The position numbers and the translations under genes are program-made. A stretch of DNA of 64,000 nucleotides, from the NCBI RefSeq assembly GCF_001705035.1, contig NZ_MCIG01000006.1:9037-73036 (forward strand), in the 5' to 3' direction. Shown here piece by piece: positions 46,164-54,769 of the stretch (positions within the stretch are counted from its first letter, which is position 1; every line of letters begins with the position of its first letter). The notes beneath the pieces are model-generated. The model was not told where the DNA came from. It saw only the letters and a list, made by a program, of their open reading frames with translations, and did no database searches. This DNA is from Curtobacterium sp. UCD-KPL2560 (lineage in GTDB: Bacteria > Actinomycetota > Actinomycetes > Actinomycetales > Microbacteriaceae).

Positions 46164-46385
46164 ATGCTGTCGACGTTGGACGCAGCAGTCAATCGAGAGC
46201 TTGCTCGCATCGAGACGGAGCGAGCGTACGTCTCTCATCGTGAGCCGGAGCCCGTGTTGACGACTCCCGCTGCGGTTGCGATCGGGTACGCAGCCGTGGT
46301 CGGCTACGCGGCTCAGGGGGCCGCGTTCACAGCCGGGGCCACCGCCGTCGTCGGCGCATACGCCGTCGGGAAGGCAGTCGGATGA
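46164..46385 (+). CDS. Candidate toxin peptide precursor 1
   Basis: A 73-residue protein with AGGAGGGG five bases before its ATG. Residues 1-29 are polar and charged (LDAAVNRELARIETERAYV), then PVLTTPAA at 30-37 and a hydrophobic Gly/Ala/Val-rich tail at 38-73 (AVAIGYAAVVGYAAQGAAF). The LDAAVNR and PVLTTP blocks recur in the next gene, so the two are paralogues. This looks like leader plus membrane-active core, as in peptide bacteriocins. It has no Sec signal and no double-glycine cleavage site that I can be sure of. Function is inferred from context only. The family is not recognised. Confidence 0.7.
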   Translation: MLSTLDAAVNRELARIETERAYVSHREPEPVLTTPAAVAIGYAAVVGYAAQGAAFTAGATAVVGAYAVGKAVG

Positions 46386-46570
46386 CGAACCTCGACGCCG
46401 CAGTCAATCGAGCGCTCCAGGCTTTCCCCCAGACCCAGCGGGAGTTCAGTGCGCAACTCTGGGCGCGAGAAGCCGTGCCCGTCCTCACGACACCGACTGC
46501 CTTCATGGCGGGGGTTGCCTTCAGCTCGGCGATCATCAACGCCTACAACGCGGGTGCGAACGCGGGATGA
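46382..46570 (+). CDS. Candidate toxin peptide precursor 2
   Basis: A 62-residue paralogue of the preceding gene. Shared blocks are LDAAVNR at 4-10 and PVLTTPTA at 33-40; the tail (AFMAGVAFSSAIINAYNAGA) is again hydrophobic and Gly/Ala-rich but shorter. Its ATG overlaps the previous stop in an ATGA, so equimolar coupled translation is likely. This suggests a two-peptide system. It has no cysteine, so disulfide or lanthionine bridges are excluded, and both tails could be processed by proteolysis. Confidence 0.7.
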   Translation: MTNLDAAVNRALQAFPQTQREFSAQLWAREAVPVLTTPTAFMAGVAFSSAIINAYNAGANAG

Positions 46571-46662
46571 CAGTGCTCGCGCCGACCTCATCGAGACCGG
46601 AGCGCGAAGGCGAGCGCAGGGAGGGAGCTCTCTTTGCGAGCAGCGCGAGGAGGGGAAGATGA
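46567..46662 (+). CDS. Possible 31-residue linking ORF
   Basis: The ATG overlaps the stop of peptide 2 in an ATGA, and the stop overlaps the ATG of the next gene in another ATGA, so it threads exactly between them. The product starts MTVLAPTSSRPEREGERREG and is polar and Arg/Glu-rich. It has no own ribosome site, so it may be only a coupling device, or chance. Confidence 0.35.
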   Translation: MTVLAPTSSRPEREGERREGALFASSARRGR

Positions 46663-48515
46663 AGCCGCGGCACCCGTCGAGCCCGATCCGCTGGCTCGTC
46701 CACCGGTTCACGAGCCCCGCCCATCTCGATGCGGAGCGCGTGATCAGCGCTTCACAACGCTGCTCTGCGGTCGCGTCCCTCATGGCGTCGCTCGAGGCCC
46801 TGTCCGTCCTCATCGACAGCGGGAAGCGCTCCCGCCTCCGGATGGAGTGGGAGCACTCCCAGCACTCGTACGATCGTGCACCCCGGGCAGTGCAGCTCGC
46901 CGTCCGGGCAACTGGCCCCACCCCAGTCCGCACATCCCTGCACGCTGCCCGAGCGCTGCTCTCGCTCTACGTCCTAGCCGCACCGTCAACCGCGCCGTGC
47001 AGGAACATCGCGTCGGCGGCTTCAGGCCTCATCACTGGACTCCTCTACCCCGTCAGCCGACTCGGTAGTGACGGCGCGGACCAGGTCACGGCGATGAGCC
47101 AGTTCACGGCCGGGGTCGCCGGTGCTTGTGGCTCTGAACGAACGCGTGCCCCGCTCCTCTGGGCGCTGGCGATGCAGAACGCGATGTCCTACTCCGTCGC
47201 AGGATTCGCGAAGCTCGCTGGCCCGGACTGGCGATCGGAGGAGGCGCTGTCCGGGATCATGAGAACGCACACGTACGGAAGCCCGCTCGTCTGGTCGTGG
47301 ATGAGGACGCACCCTTTCGCTGTCCGCGCCGTCTCCACGGCGGTGCTCCTGTTCGAATGCGCCTTCCCGATCGTCTTCGTCGCTGCCCCATGGGTCGTTC
47401 GCACGATGCTCCTCTGCGCGATCGGCTTCCACGCCGCGAACGCCGCGGCGATGGGTTTGGGGCGGTTCTTGCCGAGCTTCCTCTCGTTGCACCCATTCGT
47501 TCTCTACGTTTCCCACGCGAACGCACGTCGCCCTGGGCCCACCTTCCCCTGCATCGTCATCGTCTTGACGGCGGCGACAGTCGGGGCGTTCGCGTTCGGA
47601 CAGCGTCGAGCGGAGGTCGACCTACAACGGGCGAACGAGCGCCGGCAGGACCTCGTGCTGCCGGGCTGGTGCGAGGGGGGAGAAGGCGTGCACCTTCGTC
47701 AGTCGAGCCGGGGCATCGTCATCTTCGAGGGCGGTCTGGGGACCCTCGAGCAGGAGGCATCGGTGGTCAGGAGCGAACTCGCGAGGGGTGGCCTTAGGTT
47801 GGTGACCCGTTGTCGGATCGGGGCCGAATCCGAGCCGAGGAGCTTGCTCGATGTCAGGGCAGCCGAGCTCGCGGACGTCGTGCGATCAATCCGGAGCCAC
47901 GATGAAGGTCCGATCGTGCTCCTGGGTTACTCCTTGGGTGCAGAAGTGGTGCGCCGCGCGGTGGCGCACCACGGAGCTCCGGCCGACGGAGTGCTCTTGC
48001 TCGACCCCACGCATCCCGGCGAGATGGTCCGCTCGTCGAAAAAGCGAGCGACCCTCGCATCAATCGATTGCGCCATGCAGCTGTTCGGAGTCGCGACCGC
48101 GGTCGGTCTGGGATTCCTCATCGAAGCGCCGATGTGGATGAAGCGTTTGTCTTCCGACGAGCGCCGAGCCGCGCTCGTGCAATACCGATCCTCCGGGCAC
48201 TGGCGGCGCGTCCGTGCCGAGTGGCGGGCCGCACGAGAGGTGCTCATCGAAACCGGCTCCCCCTCGCCGTCACGGCTCCCGACCAGGGTAGTGTCCGCCC
48301 GTCGATCACTCCGAGAGGACCCAGTTCAGGAGAGCCTCCACGAGGAGCTCGCGCAGATGGTCGGAGGAGCGCGGAGACCTCTGGTGATGCTCGAGCGCGT
48401 CCGACACGACGAAATCCTCGGTGATGCGGGAGCGGTCTCAACCATCGCACGAACAACGTGCGACCTGTTCGACGAGGTGGATCGGAGCTGTTCTGGGGGG
48501 CGCGAGTCATCGTGA
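46659..48515 (+). CDS. HTTM/SdpB-like membrane protein fused to alpha/beta hydrolase
   Basis: A 618-residue fusion with GAGGAGGGG before the ATG. Residues 1-330 are a polytopic HTTM/SdpB-like domain: hydrophobic helices near 93-110, 163-185, 222-245, 247-265 and 297-314, with SYSVAGFAKLAGPDWRSEEA at 177-196 and RTHTYGSP matching family style. Residues 350-618 form a hydrolase: FEGGLGT (356-362), nucleophile elbow GYSLG with Ser425, Asp449 in LLLDPTHPGE and His583 in VRHDEI, a plausible triad. SdpB in Bacillus is needed to make the SDP toxin. The fused hydrolase may release or modify peptide or lipid. Codon use includes AGG and TTG, rare in the flanks. Confidence 0.75.
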   Translation: MKPRHPSSPIRWLVHRFTSPAHLDAERVISASQRCSAVASLMASLEALSVLIDSGKRSRLRMEWEHSQHSYDRAPRAVQLAVRATGPTPVRTSLHAARALLSLYVLAAPSTAPCRNIASAASGLITGLLYPVSRLGSDGADQVTAMSQFTAGVAGACGSERTRAPLLWALAMQNAMSYSVAGFAKLAGPDWRSEEALSGIMRTHTYGSPLVWSWMRTHPFAVRAVSTAVLLFECAFPIVFVAAPWVVRTMLLCAIGFHAANAAAMGLGRFLPSFLSLHPFVLYVSHANARRPGPTFPCIVIVLTAATVGAFAFGQRRAEVDLQRANERRQDLVLPGWCEGGEGVHLRQSSRGIVIFEGGLGTLEQEASVVRSELARGGLRLVTRCRIGAESEPRSLLDVRAAELADVVRSIRSHDEGPIVLLGYSLGAEVVRRAVAHHGAPADGVLLLDPTHPGEMVRSSKKRATLASIDCAMQLFGVATAVGLGFLIEAPMWMKRLSSDERRAALVQYRSSGHWRRVRAEWRAAREVLIETGSPSPSRLPTRVVSARRSLREDPVQESLHEELAQMVGGARRPLVMLERVRHDEILGDAGAVSTIARTTCDLFDEVDRSCSGGRESS

Positions 48516-49138
48516 TGCGAAAGGACCGGCGGGCAGTCAACGCTCTGATCACGTTGTTCGCCGCGGCAGGGATCGTCGTCACCCTGTTCGGACAGGTCCC
48601 GAGCGCATCGTTCGGCCGAGCACGATCGCGCGACTGGTTCGGCGTCGTACCGAACTGGCGGTTCTTCGCGCCGACCCCGGCGCAGCACGACTTCGCGGTG
48701 TACACCAGGCCGCTCGCGCCGGACGGCAGGCCTACCGTGTGGACGAGACCCCGCCCGATCCCCGAACGTCGTCTGATCCATGCGGTGTGGTTCCCGGGCC
48801 GCCGCGCGGACAAGGCCCTGTTCGACCTGTGTGGAGATCTCCTCCCGTTGCTCGACATCGAGGATCCGAGTCGCATCGAGCATCGACCTGCCTTCAAGGT
48901 GCTCCGCGCTTGGGCCATCGCTGATCTCCGCGCGGTCGGGGCACCTGACGTCCCGCATCAACTCGCACTCGTGCGTTACGCGGGATCAGATGACCGCGTG
49001 GCACCAGAAGTCGTGTTCACATCGAGCCCGTTCGAGCTCGACGCGGATGCTCAAGCCGCCGGCCAGCACGAGCCCGGAAGACGTGTTCGTCGTCCTCGTG
49101 GCGACGGAAGAGAGGAAGCCGCCCATGGGGATCGCTGA
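48515..49138 (+). CDS. SdpA-like anchored protein
   Basis: A 207-residue protein. One N-terminal membrane helix (about 8-28) is followed by FGVVPNWRFFAPTPAQHDFA at 42-61. The motif N-W-x-F-F-A-P-x-P is the hallmark of SdpA-like and DUF5819-like proteins that pair with HTTM/SdpB proteins. VWTRPRPIPERRLIHAVWFP follows, then a less conserved Arg-rich C terminus from about 187. The ATG shares one base with the upstream stop (TGATG). SdpA is essential for SDP toxin maturation in Bacillus; here that role is inferred. DUF5819-type is an alternative name. Confidence 0.7.
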   Translation: MRKDRRAVNALITLFAAAGIVVTLFGQVPSASFGRARSRDWFGVVPNWRFFAPTPAQHDFAVYTRPLAPDGRPTVWTRPRPIPERRLIHAVWFPGRRADKALFDLCGDLLPLLDIEDPSRIEHRPAFKVLRAWAIADLRAVGAPDVPHQLALVRYAGSDDRVAPEVVFTSSPFELDADAQAAGQHEPGRRVRRPRGDGREEAAHGDR

Positions 49139-49448
49139 TGCGCTGGGGACCGTGGCGGTGGTCGAGTGCGTCGCGGCCACACTCGTCGTCCTGCACACCG
49201 TCTCGGGCCTCGTCGACTCCTTCCGGCGCTGGGTCACGGACTGCGCTGAGCCGGGGAGTGGGGCGGCGGGCGTCGGGGCGAGTGCGCTCGTGGTGGTCGC
49301 GGCCCTGCTCTCCGTGGTGTCGTGGTGGGCGGCGACGGGTGACGCGCGCTGGGCATGGGGCACGTTCGGGTCGCTCGTCGTCCTTTTCGCCGGCATCTTC
49401 GGCGAGCCACCGTTGCACCGACGGATAGCCAGGTCGAAGCGCCACTAG
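49125..49448 (+). CDS. Three-helix membrane protein, candidate immunity factor
   Basis: A 107-residue protein overlapping the preceding gene by 14 bases, with AGAGGA eight bases before the ATG. Helices lie at about 7-30 (LGTVAVVECVAATLVVLHTV), 48-70 (VGASALVVVAALLSVVSWWA) and 77-93. The C terminus is basic. Its place at the end of the cassette and its size recall immunity proteins of peptide bacteriocins, but no family match is claimed. GC content is higher than in the genes before it. Confidence 0.6.
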   Translation: MGIADALGTVAVVECVAATLVVLHTVSGLVDSFRRWVTDCAEPGSGAAGVGASALVVVAALLSVVSWWAATGDARWAWGTFGSLVVLFAGIFGEPPLHRRIARSKRH

Positions 49449-49527
49449 TGGCGGAGGGCGACCGGCCGTCGGGGCGCCCGGCGTGATCCGATTCGGAGGC
49501 AGCGGCGTCACCCGGTTTACTGAGGAC

Positions 49528-50127
49528 ATGGACGAGACGATGCGCCGCGGTGGCCGCCCCCGACGGTCCAGCGCCGAGGTCCTCGCCGACGCGGCCGCCG
49601 AGCTGTTCCTCGAGCAGGGCTACGCGCGGACCACGGTCGACCACGTCGCGGCCCGCGCCGGGGTGAGCCGCGCCACGTTCTTCAACTACTTCGCGTCGAA
49701 GTCCGACGTGCTCTGGCTCGAGCTCGACGCCGCGGTCGCGTCGCTGCCCTCGCACCTCGCGGCGTCGACCGAGCCATCGGCCGTGCGGGCCGTGGAGCAG
49801 GCGCTGCTCGCGACCGCCCGGTCCCACGACCCGGAGCGGGTGCCGTGGGCGATCGCGCAGGCCGAGGTGATGGGCATCGGCGACGAGCTCGTCGCGAGCG
49901 TGGCTGCCCGGGTCACGGCGCAGCACGCGGCCGTCGCCGCGTTCGTCGGGGGACGCACGGGGGAGCACCCGGCGTCGCTCTGGCCGCAGACCGTCTCGGG
50001 CGCGATGCTCGGCGCTGCCGCGGCGGCGTTCGGGGTCTGGGTCGCGGACGGGGTCGCCCGCCGTCCGCTCGTCGAGTACGTCGGGGCGGCGCTCACCCCG
50101 GTGGCCGCGGGCCTCGACGCGCGCTGA
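49528..50127 (+). CDS. TetR-family regulator next to the cassette
   Basis: A 199-residue TetR protein. The helix-turn-helix reads EVLADAAAELFLEQGYARTT then VAARAGVSRATFFNYFASKS. The ligand domain is Ala-rich and undiagnostic. I chose the ATG at 49528, where TTTACT lies six bases upstream (leaderless); an earlier GTG at 49483 is less likely. It is 79 bases after the peptide cassette, so it may or may not control it. GC content is back to genome norm. Confidence 0.8.
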   Translation: MDETMRRGGRPRRSSAEVLADAAAELFLEQGYARTTVDHVAARAGVSRATFFNYFASKSDVLWLELDAAVASLPSHLAASTEPSAVRAVEQALLATARSHDPERVPWAIAQAEVMGIGDELVASVAARVTAQHAAVAAFVGGRTGEHPASLWPQTVSGAMLGAAAAAFGVWVADGVARRPLVEYVGAALTPVAAGLDAR

Positions 50128-50206
50128 GCCACGGGCGCCGGCACCCGGCTCGGACGGTCGGAAGGTCGGACGGACCGCCGACCACCCGGGCCGCGGTCGC
50201 CGGTCG

Positions 50207-51241
50207 TCACTCGGTCCGCAGCGTCCCCGCACCGCCCGCGGCGACGTCCTCCGCCGTGCCGTCCCGCACGGTCGCGGGCGCCGGTCCACGGTTCCTCCCC
50301 GCGAGGGACGCGTCGCCGGGCAGCGACAGCGTGAGGATCGCCTCCTCGATGTACTGGCTCGTCTCGAGGGACGCCTCGACACGACGCAGCCGCACCGCGA
50401 CGTGCTCCTCGTCCTCGTTGCCCTCCAGGTCGACGGCCGCGACCAGGAACACCCGCGAGGGCCCGACGAACTCCAGGTGCAGGTAGGTGACCCGCTCCAC
50501 CTCGTCGCGCCGCAGCAGCTCGGTGAGCACGGCGTCCTCGAGCTCCGGGGAGGTCGCCTCGCCGAGCAGGAACCGACGGTTGCGCTCGATGAGCACGATC
50601 GCGACGACACCGAGCAGGATCCCGACCGCGATCGACCCGACGGCGTCGAACACCGCCAGCCCGGTGAGCTGGTGCAGGAGCACGCCGAGGAACGCGATCA
50701 CGAGCCCGACCAGCGCCGCGGCGTCCTCGGCGAAGACGGCCCGGAGCGTGGGGTTCGACGACTGCAGCACGTGGCGGAGCACGGGCACCCGGCGCTTCGT
50801 CGCGGCACCGTGCGCCTGCCGGTAGGCCTGCACGAAGCTCGTGCCCTCGAGCACGAACGCGATGCCGAGCACGACGTAGTTGAGGACGACGTCCTCGGCG
50901 GGCCCGGTCTCGCCGAGCTCGGTGATCCCGTGCCAGATCGACACGACCGCCCCGGCGGTGAACAGGCCGAACGCGGCGAACATCGACCAGATGTACGTCT
51001 CCCGGCCGTACCCGAGCGGGTGCTTCGTGTCGCGCTGCTTCGCACCGCGCCGTTCGGCGACGAGCAGGAAGACCTCGTTGCCCGTGTCGGCCCACGAGTG
51101 TGCGGCCTCCGCGGTCATCGACGCCGACCCGGTGAGCACGGACGCGATCGTCTTGGCGACGGCGACGAGCAGGTTGGCGGCGAAGGCGATGACGACGGTG
51201 AGCAGGGACTCCGGACGGTCCTGCTTCTCAGGTTCGGGCAT
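50207..51241 (-). CDS. Cation diffusion facilitator metal exporter
   Basis: A 344-residue CDF transporter with six helices. Metal-site segments are ASMTAEAAHSWADTGNE (helix II) and AVFAEDAAALVGLVIAF (helix V), the His/Asp pattern for Zn, Co or Fe. The C-terminal cytosolic domain (from about 240) reads LLRRDEVERVTYLHLEFVGP. The GGMPEPEKQ N terminus gives the ATG at 51241. It is divergent from ileS; its start lies close to the T-box promoter. Confidence 0.88.
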   Translation of the reverse strand: MPEPEKQDRPESLLTVVIAFAANLLVAVAKTIASVLTGSASMTAEAAHSWADTGNEVFLLVAERRGAKQRDTKHPLGYGRETYIWSMFAAFGLFTAGAVVSIWHGITELGETGPAEDVVLNYVVLGIAFVLEGTSFVQAYRQAHGAATKRRVPVLRHVLQSSNPTLRAVFAEDAAALVGLVIAFLGVLLHQLTGLAVFDAVGSIAVGILLGVVAIVLIERNRRFLLGEATSPELEDAVLTELLRRDEVERVTYLHLEFVGPSRVFLVAAVDLEGNEDEEHVAVRLRRVEASLETSQYIEEAILTLSLPGDASLAGRNRGPAPATVRDGTAEDVAAGGAGTLRTE

Positions 51242-51265
51242 CCCTCCAGCATGCTCGGCGTCCGG

Positions 51266-51475
51266 TAGACTCGCCCGGACAGGCGTCGAACCGGCCATCA
51301 CCGGTGAGCCTCCGGAAGAACGCGGCAGCAGCACGGCCGTCAGTAGAACCGGGCGGACCGGGCCGCACCGCACCCGGACAACGAGCGGTCGTCGGCAGCA
51401 CCAGCACCGACGGCAAACGAGGTGGTACCGCGGAGCAGTGCTTCCGTCCTCGTGGAGATCGACCGAACCCCCAGT
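51266..51475 (+). promoter_or_regulatory. ileS T-box riboswitch with promoter
   Basis: TAGACT (51266-51271) is the -10 element. The short stem I carries AACCGGCCATCACCGG with specifier ATC at 51297-51299 (isoleucine codon). The conserved T-box bulge TGGTACCGCGG is at 51423-51433, followed by CCGTCCTCG. This is the ultrashort actinobacterial ileS T-box I know from Mycobacterium, thought to act on translation: uncharged tRNA-Ile would free the ribosome site at 51488-51493. Confidence 0.9.
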
Positions 51476-51499
51476 TCCGTCCGACCACAGGAGCCCCCG

Positions 51500-54400
51500 G
51501 TGCGTTACCCACTGAACCGACCCGCTGACGACACGAGCGCGGCCGGCGTCACCCCGTCGCCGTCCTTCCCCGCCGTCGAGCAGGGGATCCTCGCGTTCTG
51601 GAAGCGCGACGACACGTTCCAGGCGTCCATCGACCAGCGCGAGGGCTGCACCGAGTGGACGTTCTACGACGGCCCGCCCTTCGCGAACGGCCTGCCGCAC
51701 TACGGGCACCTGCTGACCGGGTACGCCAAGGACGTCTTCCCGCGCTACCAGACCATGCGCGGCAAGCAGGTGCACCGCCGGTTCGGCTGGGACACCCACG
51801 GGCTCCCCGCCGAGCTCGAGGCGATGCGGCAGCTCGGGATCACCGAGAAGCGCGAGATCGACGAGATGGGCGTGGACGTCTTCAACGCCGCGGCCAAGCA
51901 GTCGGTGCTCCGCTACACCGACGAGTGGCAGGCGTACGTCACCCGCCAGGCGCGCTGGGTCGACTTCGAGGACGACTACAAGACCCTCGACGTCACCTTC
52001 ATGGAGAGCGTGCTGTGGGCGTGGAAGCAGCTCTGGGACAAGGGCCTCGCGTACGAGGGCTTCCGCGTGCTGCCCTACTGCTGGAACGACCAGACGCCGC
52101 TGTCGAACCACGAGCTCCGCATGGACGACGACGTCTACCAGATGCGGCAGGACCAGTCGGTGACGGTCACGTTCCCGCTGCGCGGGGACCGCGCCGAGGC
52201 GCTCGACCTGGCCGGCGTGCGGGCACTCGCCTGGACGACGACCCCCTGGACGCTGCCGACGAACGCCGCGCTCGCGGTCGGTCCGGAGATCGCCTACGCG
52301 GTCGTGCCGGCCGGGCCGGGAGGCGCGGCTGACGGTGGCGACGCCGGTTCCGCCCGGTACCTGCTCGCGTCCGACACCGTGGCCGCGCACGCGAAGGACC
52401 TCGGCTACGAGTCGGCCGACGACGCGCTCGCCGCCGTGCTCCGCACGGTCGCCGGCGCCGAGCTCGACGGCGTCGCCTACGAGCGCCTGTTCGACCACCT
52501 CGCCGACCAGGAGGGCTACGAGCACGCCTGGCGGATCCTCGTCGCCGACTACGTCGAGACGGGCGAGGGCACGGGCATCGTGCACCAGGCCCCGGCGTAC
52601 GGCGCCGACGACCAGGAGGTCTGCGCCGCGGCGGGCATCCCCGTGGTGCTCTCGCTCGACGAGGGCGGCGTCTTCACGTCGCGGTTCGGCGAGGTCGCCG
52701 GCATGCTCTGGTCCGATGCGAACAAGCCGCTGACCAAGGCCGTGCGCGAGGCCGGTCGTCTGCTCCGCCAGGCCTCGTACGAGCACAGCTACCCGCACTG
52801 CTGGCGCTGCCGCAAGCCGCTCATCTACAAGGCCGTCTCGTCGTGGTTCGTCCGCGTCACGGCGTTCCGCGACCGCATGGGCGAGCTGAACCAGGACGTC
52901 AACTGGGTGCCGGACAACGTCAAGGACGGCCAGTTCGGCAAGTGGGTCGGCAACGCCATCGACTGGTCGGTGTCGCGCAACCGCTACTTCGGCACGCCGA
53001 TCCCGGTGTGGGTCTCGGACGACCCGGCGTACCCGCGCCAGGACGTCTACGGTTCGCTCGAGGAGATCGAGCGCGACTTCGGTCGGCTCCCGCTGAACGC
53101 GGAGGGCGAGGTCGACCTGCACCGCCCGTTCATCGACGAGCTGACCCGGCCGAACCCCGACGACCCGACCGGGCGGTCGACCATGCGCCGGATCACCGAC
53201 GTGTTCGACGTGTGGTTCGACTCGGGCTCGATGCCGTACGCCCAGGTGCACTACCCGTTCGAGAACCGCGAGTGGTTCGACAGCCACAGCCCGGCCGACT
53301 TCATCGTCGAGTACATCGGGCAGACCCGCGGCTGGTTCTACGTCATGCACGCGCTGTCCACCGCGCTGTTCGACCGCCCGGCGTTCCGGAACGTCATCAG
53401 CCACGGCATCGTCCTCGGCTCGGACGGCCAGAAGATGTCGAAGAGCCTGCGGAACTACCCGGACGTGTCCGAGGTGTTCGACCGCGACGGCGCCGACGCC
53501 ATGCGCTGGTTCCTCATGTCGTCGTCGGTGATCCGCGGCGGCAACCTCGTCGTCACCGAGGAGGGCATCCGCCAGGGCGTCCGCGAGTTCCTGCTGCCGC
53601 TCTGGTCGACCTACTACTTCTTCACCCTGTACGCGAACGCCTCGGGGGAGTCGGGGTACCAGGCAACGCGGCGCACCGATAGCACCGACGTGCTCGACCG
53701 GTACCTGCTCGCGAAGACCCGTGTGCTCGTCGAGGACGTCACGACGCACCTCGACGCGCTCGACACCCCGCTCGCGGCGCAGGCCGTGCGTGACTTCGCC
53801 GACGTCCTGACGAACTGGTACGTCCGGCGCTCCCGCGACAAGTTCTGGCTCGGTGCCGGCTCCTCGCCCGAGGCGCAGGCGGCGTTCGACACGCTGTACA
53901 CCGTGCTCGAGACGCTCACCCGCGTCGCCGCACCGCTCGCACCGCTCGTCACCGAGGAGGTCTGGAAGGGCCTGACCGGCGGACGCAGCGTCCACCTCGA
54001 GGACTTCCCGGACGCCGCCGAGTTCCCCGCCGACGACGCCCTGGTCGCGGCGATGGACCGCGTCCGTGACGTCGCGTCGAAGGGCCTCGCGCTCCGCAAG
54101 GCGACCGGCAAGCGCGTGCGGCTGCCCCTCGCGACGCTCACCCTCGTGGTGCCGGACCCGGACGCGATCGCGGACTTCGCCGACATCCTGCGCGACGAGC
54201 TCAACGTCAAGCGCGTCGTCCTCGAGCAGCAGGAGGAGTCCTCGCTCGGCCGGTACGGGATCGAGCGGAAGCTCACCGTCAACGCCCGCGCCGCCGGTCC
54301 CCGCATCGGCGGGCAGGTGCAGCAGGTCATCCCGGCCGCCAAGCGCGGTGACTGGGTCGCGACCGACACCGGCGTCACCGTCGGCGGTGTCGACCTCGTC

Positions 54401-54769
54401 GAGGGTGAGTACTCGCTCGACCTCACCGCGGCGGACGACTCCGTCGCGGTGGCGTTCCTCGACGGCGGCGGCTTCGCGGTGCTCGACACCGTGACGACGC
54501 CGGAGCTCGAGGCCGAGGGGCTCGCACGCGACGTCGTCCGCGCCGTGCAGCAGGCCCGTCGCGACGCCGACCTCGACGTCAGCGACCGCATCACCCTGAC
54601 GCTCGGTGTCGACGCGACCGCGGGTGCCGCGGTCCGGGCGCACCAGGAACTCATCGCGGGGGAGACCCTCGCGACGACCGTGCACGTGGCCGAACGTGCC
54701 TTCGCCGACGGCGAGGGCACCGACGTCGGTGCCGCAGCGAAGGTGTCCGTGGAGGTGGCACGCGCATGA
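51500..54769 (+). CDS. ileS: Isoleucyl-tRNA synthetase
   Basis: A 1089-residue class I synthetase, of the long eukaryote-like type common in Actinobacteria. The first signature is [15 protein letters not shown] (HYGH variant of HIGH), and [10 protein letters not shown] lies near residue 645. The anticodon-binding and zinc-less C-terminal part is long. Within the editing domain a Gly-rich insert ([13 protein letters not shown], about residue 270) is encoded by a half-copy of the family B repeat. The GTG start has CAGGAG upstream and follows the T-box. Its stop overlaps folC in an ATGA. Confidence 0.96.
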   Translation: MRYPLNRPADDTSAAGVTPSPSFPAVEQGILAFWKRDDTFQASIDQREGCTEWTFYDGPPFANGLPHYGHLLTGYAKDVFPRYQTMRGKQVHRRFGWDTHGLPAELEAMRQLGITEKREIDEMGVDVFNAAAKQSVLRYTDEWQAYVTRQARWVDFEDDYKTLDVTFMESVLWAWKQLWDKGLAYEGFRVLPYCWNDQTPLSNHELRMDDDVYQMRQDQSVTVTFPLRGDRAEALDLAGVRALAWTTTPWTLPTNAALAVGPEIAYAVVPAGPGGAADGGDAGSARYLLASDTVAAHAKDLGYESADDALAAVLRTVAGAELDGVAYERLFDHLADQEGYEHAWRILVADYVETGEGTGIVHQAPAYGADDQEVCAAAGIPVVLSLDEGGVFTSRFGEVAGMLWSDANKPLTKAVREAGRLLRQASYEHSYPHCWRCRKPLIYKAVSSWFVRVTAFRDRMGELNQDVNWVPDNVKDGQFGKWVGNAIDWSVSRNRYFGTPIPVWVSDDPAYPRQDVYGSLEEIERDFGRLPLNAEGEVDLHRPFIDELTRPNPDDPTGRSTMRRITDVFDVWFDSGSMPYAQVHYPFENREWFDSHSPADFIVEYIGQTRGWFYVMHALSTALFDRPAFRNVISHGIVLGSDGQKMSKSLRNYPDVSEVFDRDGADAMRWFLMSSSVIRGGNLVVTEEGIRQGVREFLLPLWSTYYFFTLYANASGESGYQATRRTDSTDVLDRYLLAKTRVLVEDVTTHLDALDTPLAAQAVRDFADVLTNWYVRRSRDKFWLGAGSSPEAQAAFDTLYTVLETLTRVAAPLAPLVTEEVWKGLTGGRSVHLEDFPDAAEFPADDALVAAMDRVRDVASKGLALRKATGKRVRLPLATLTLVVPDPDAIADFADILRDELNVKRVVLEQQEESSLGRYGIERKLTVNARAAGPRIGGQVQQVIPAAKRGDWVATDTGVTVGGVDLVEGEYSLDLTAADDSVAVAFLDGGGFAVLDTVTTPELEAEGLARDVVRAVQQARRDADLDVSDRITLTLGVDATAGAAVRAHQELIAGETLATTVHVAERAFADGEGTDVGAAAKVSVEVARA

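Noticed and set aside
46164-46570. Lanthipeptide or thiopeptide precursors
   Set aside because: Neither peptide contains Cys, and no LanB/C/M, YcaO or radical SAM gene adjoins.
51422-51499. ileS start at the upstream GTG (51422)
   Set aside because: This GTG lies within the T-box bulge sequence. The GTG at 51500 has a ribosome site and fits the family N terminus.
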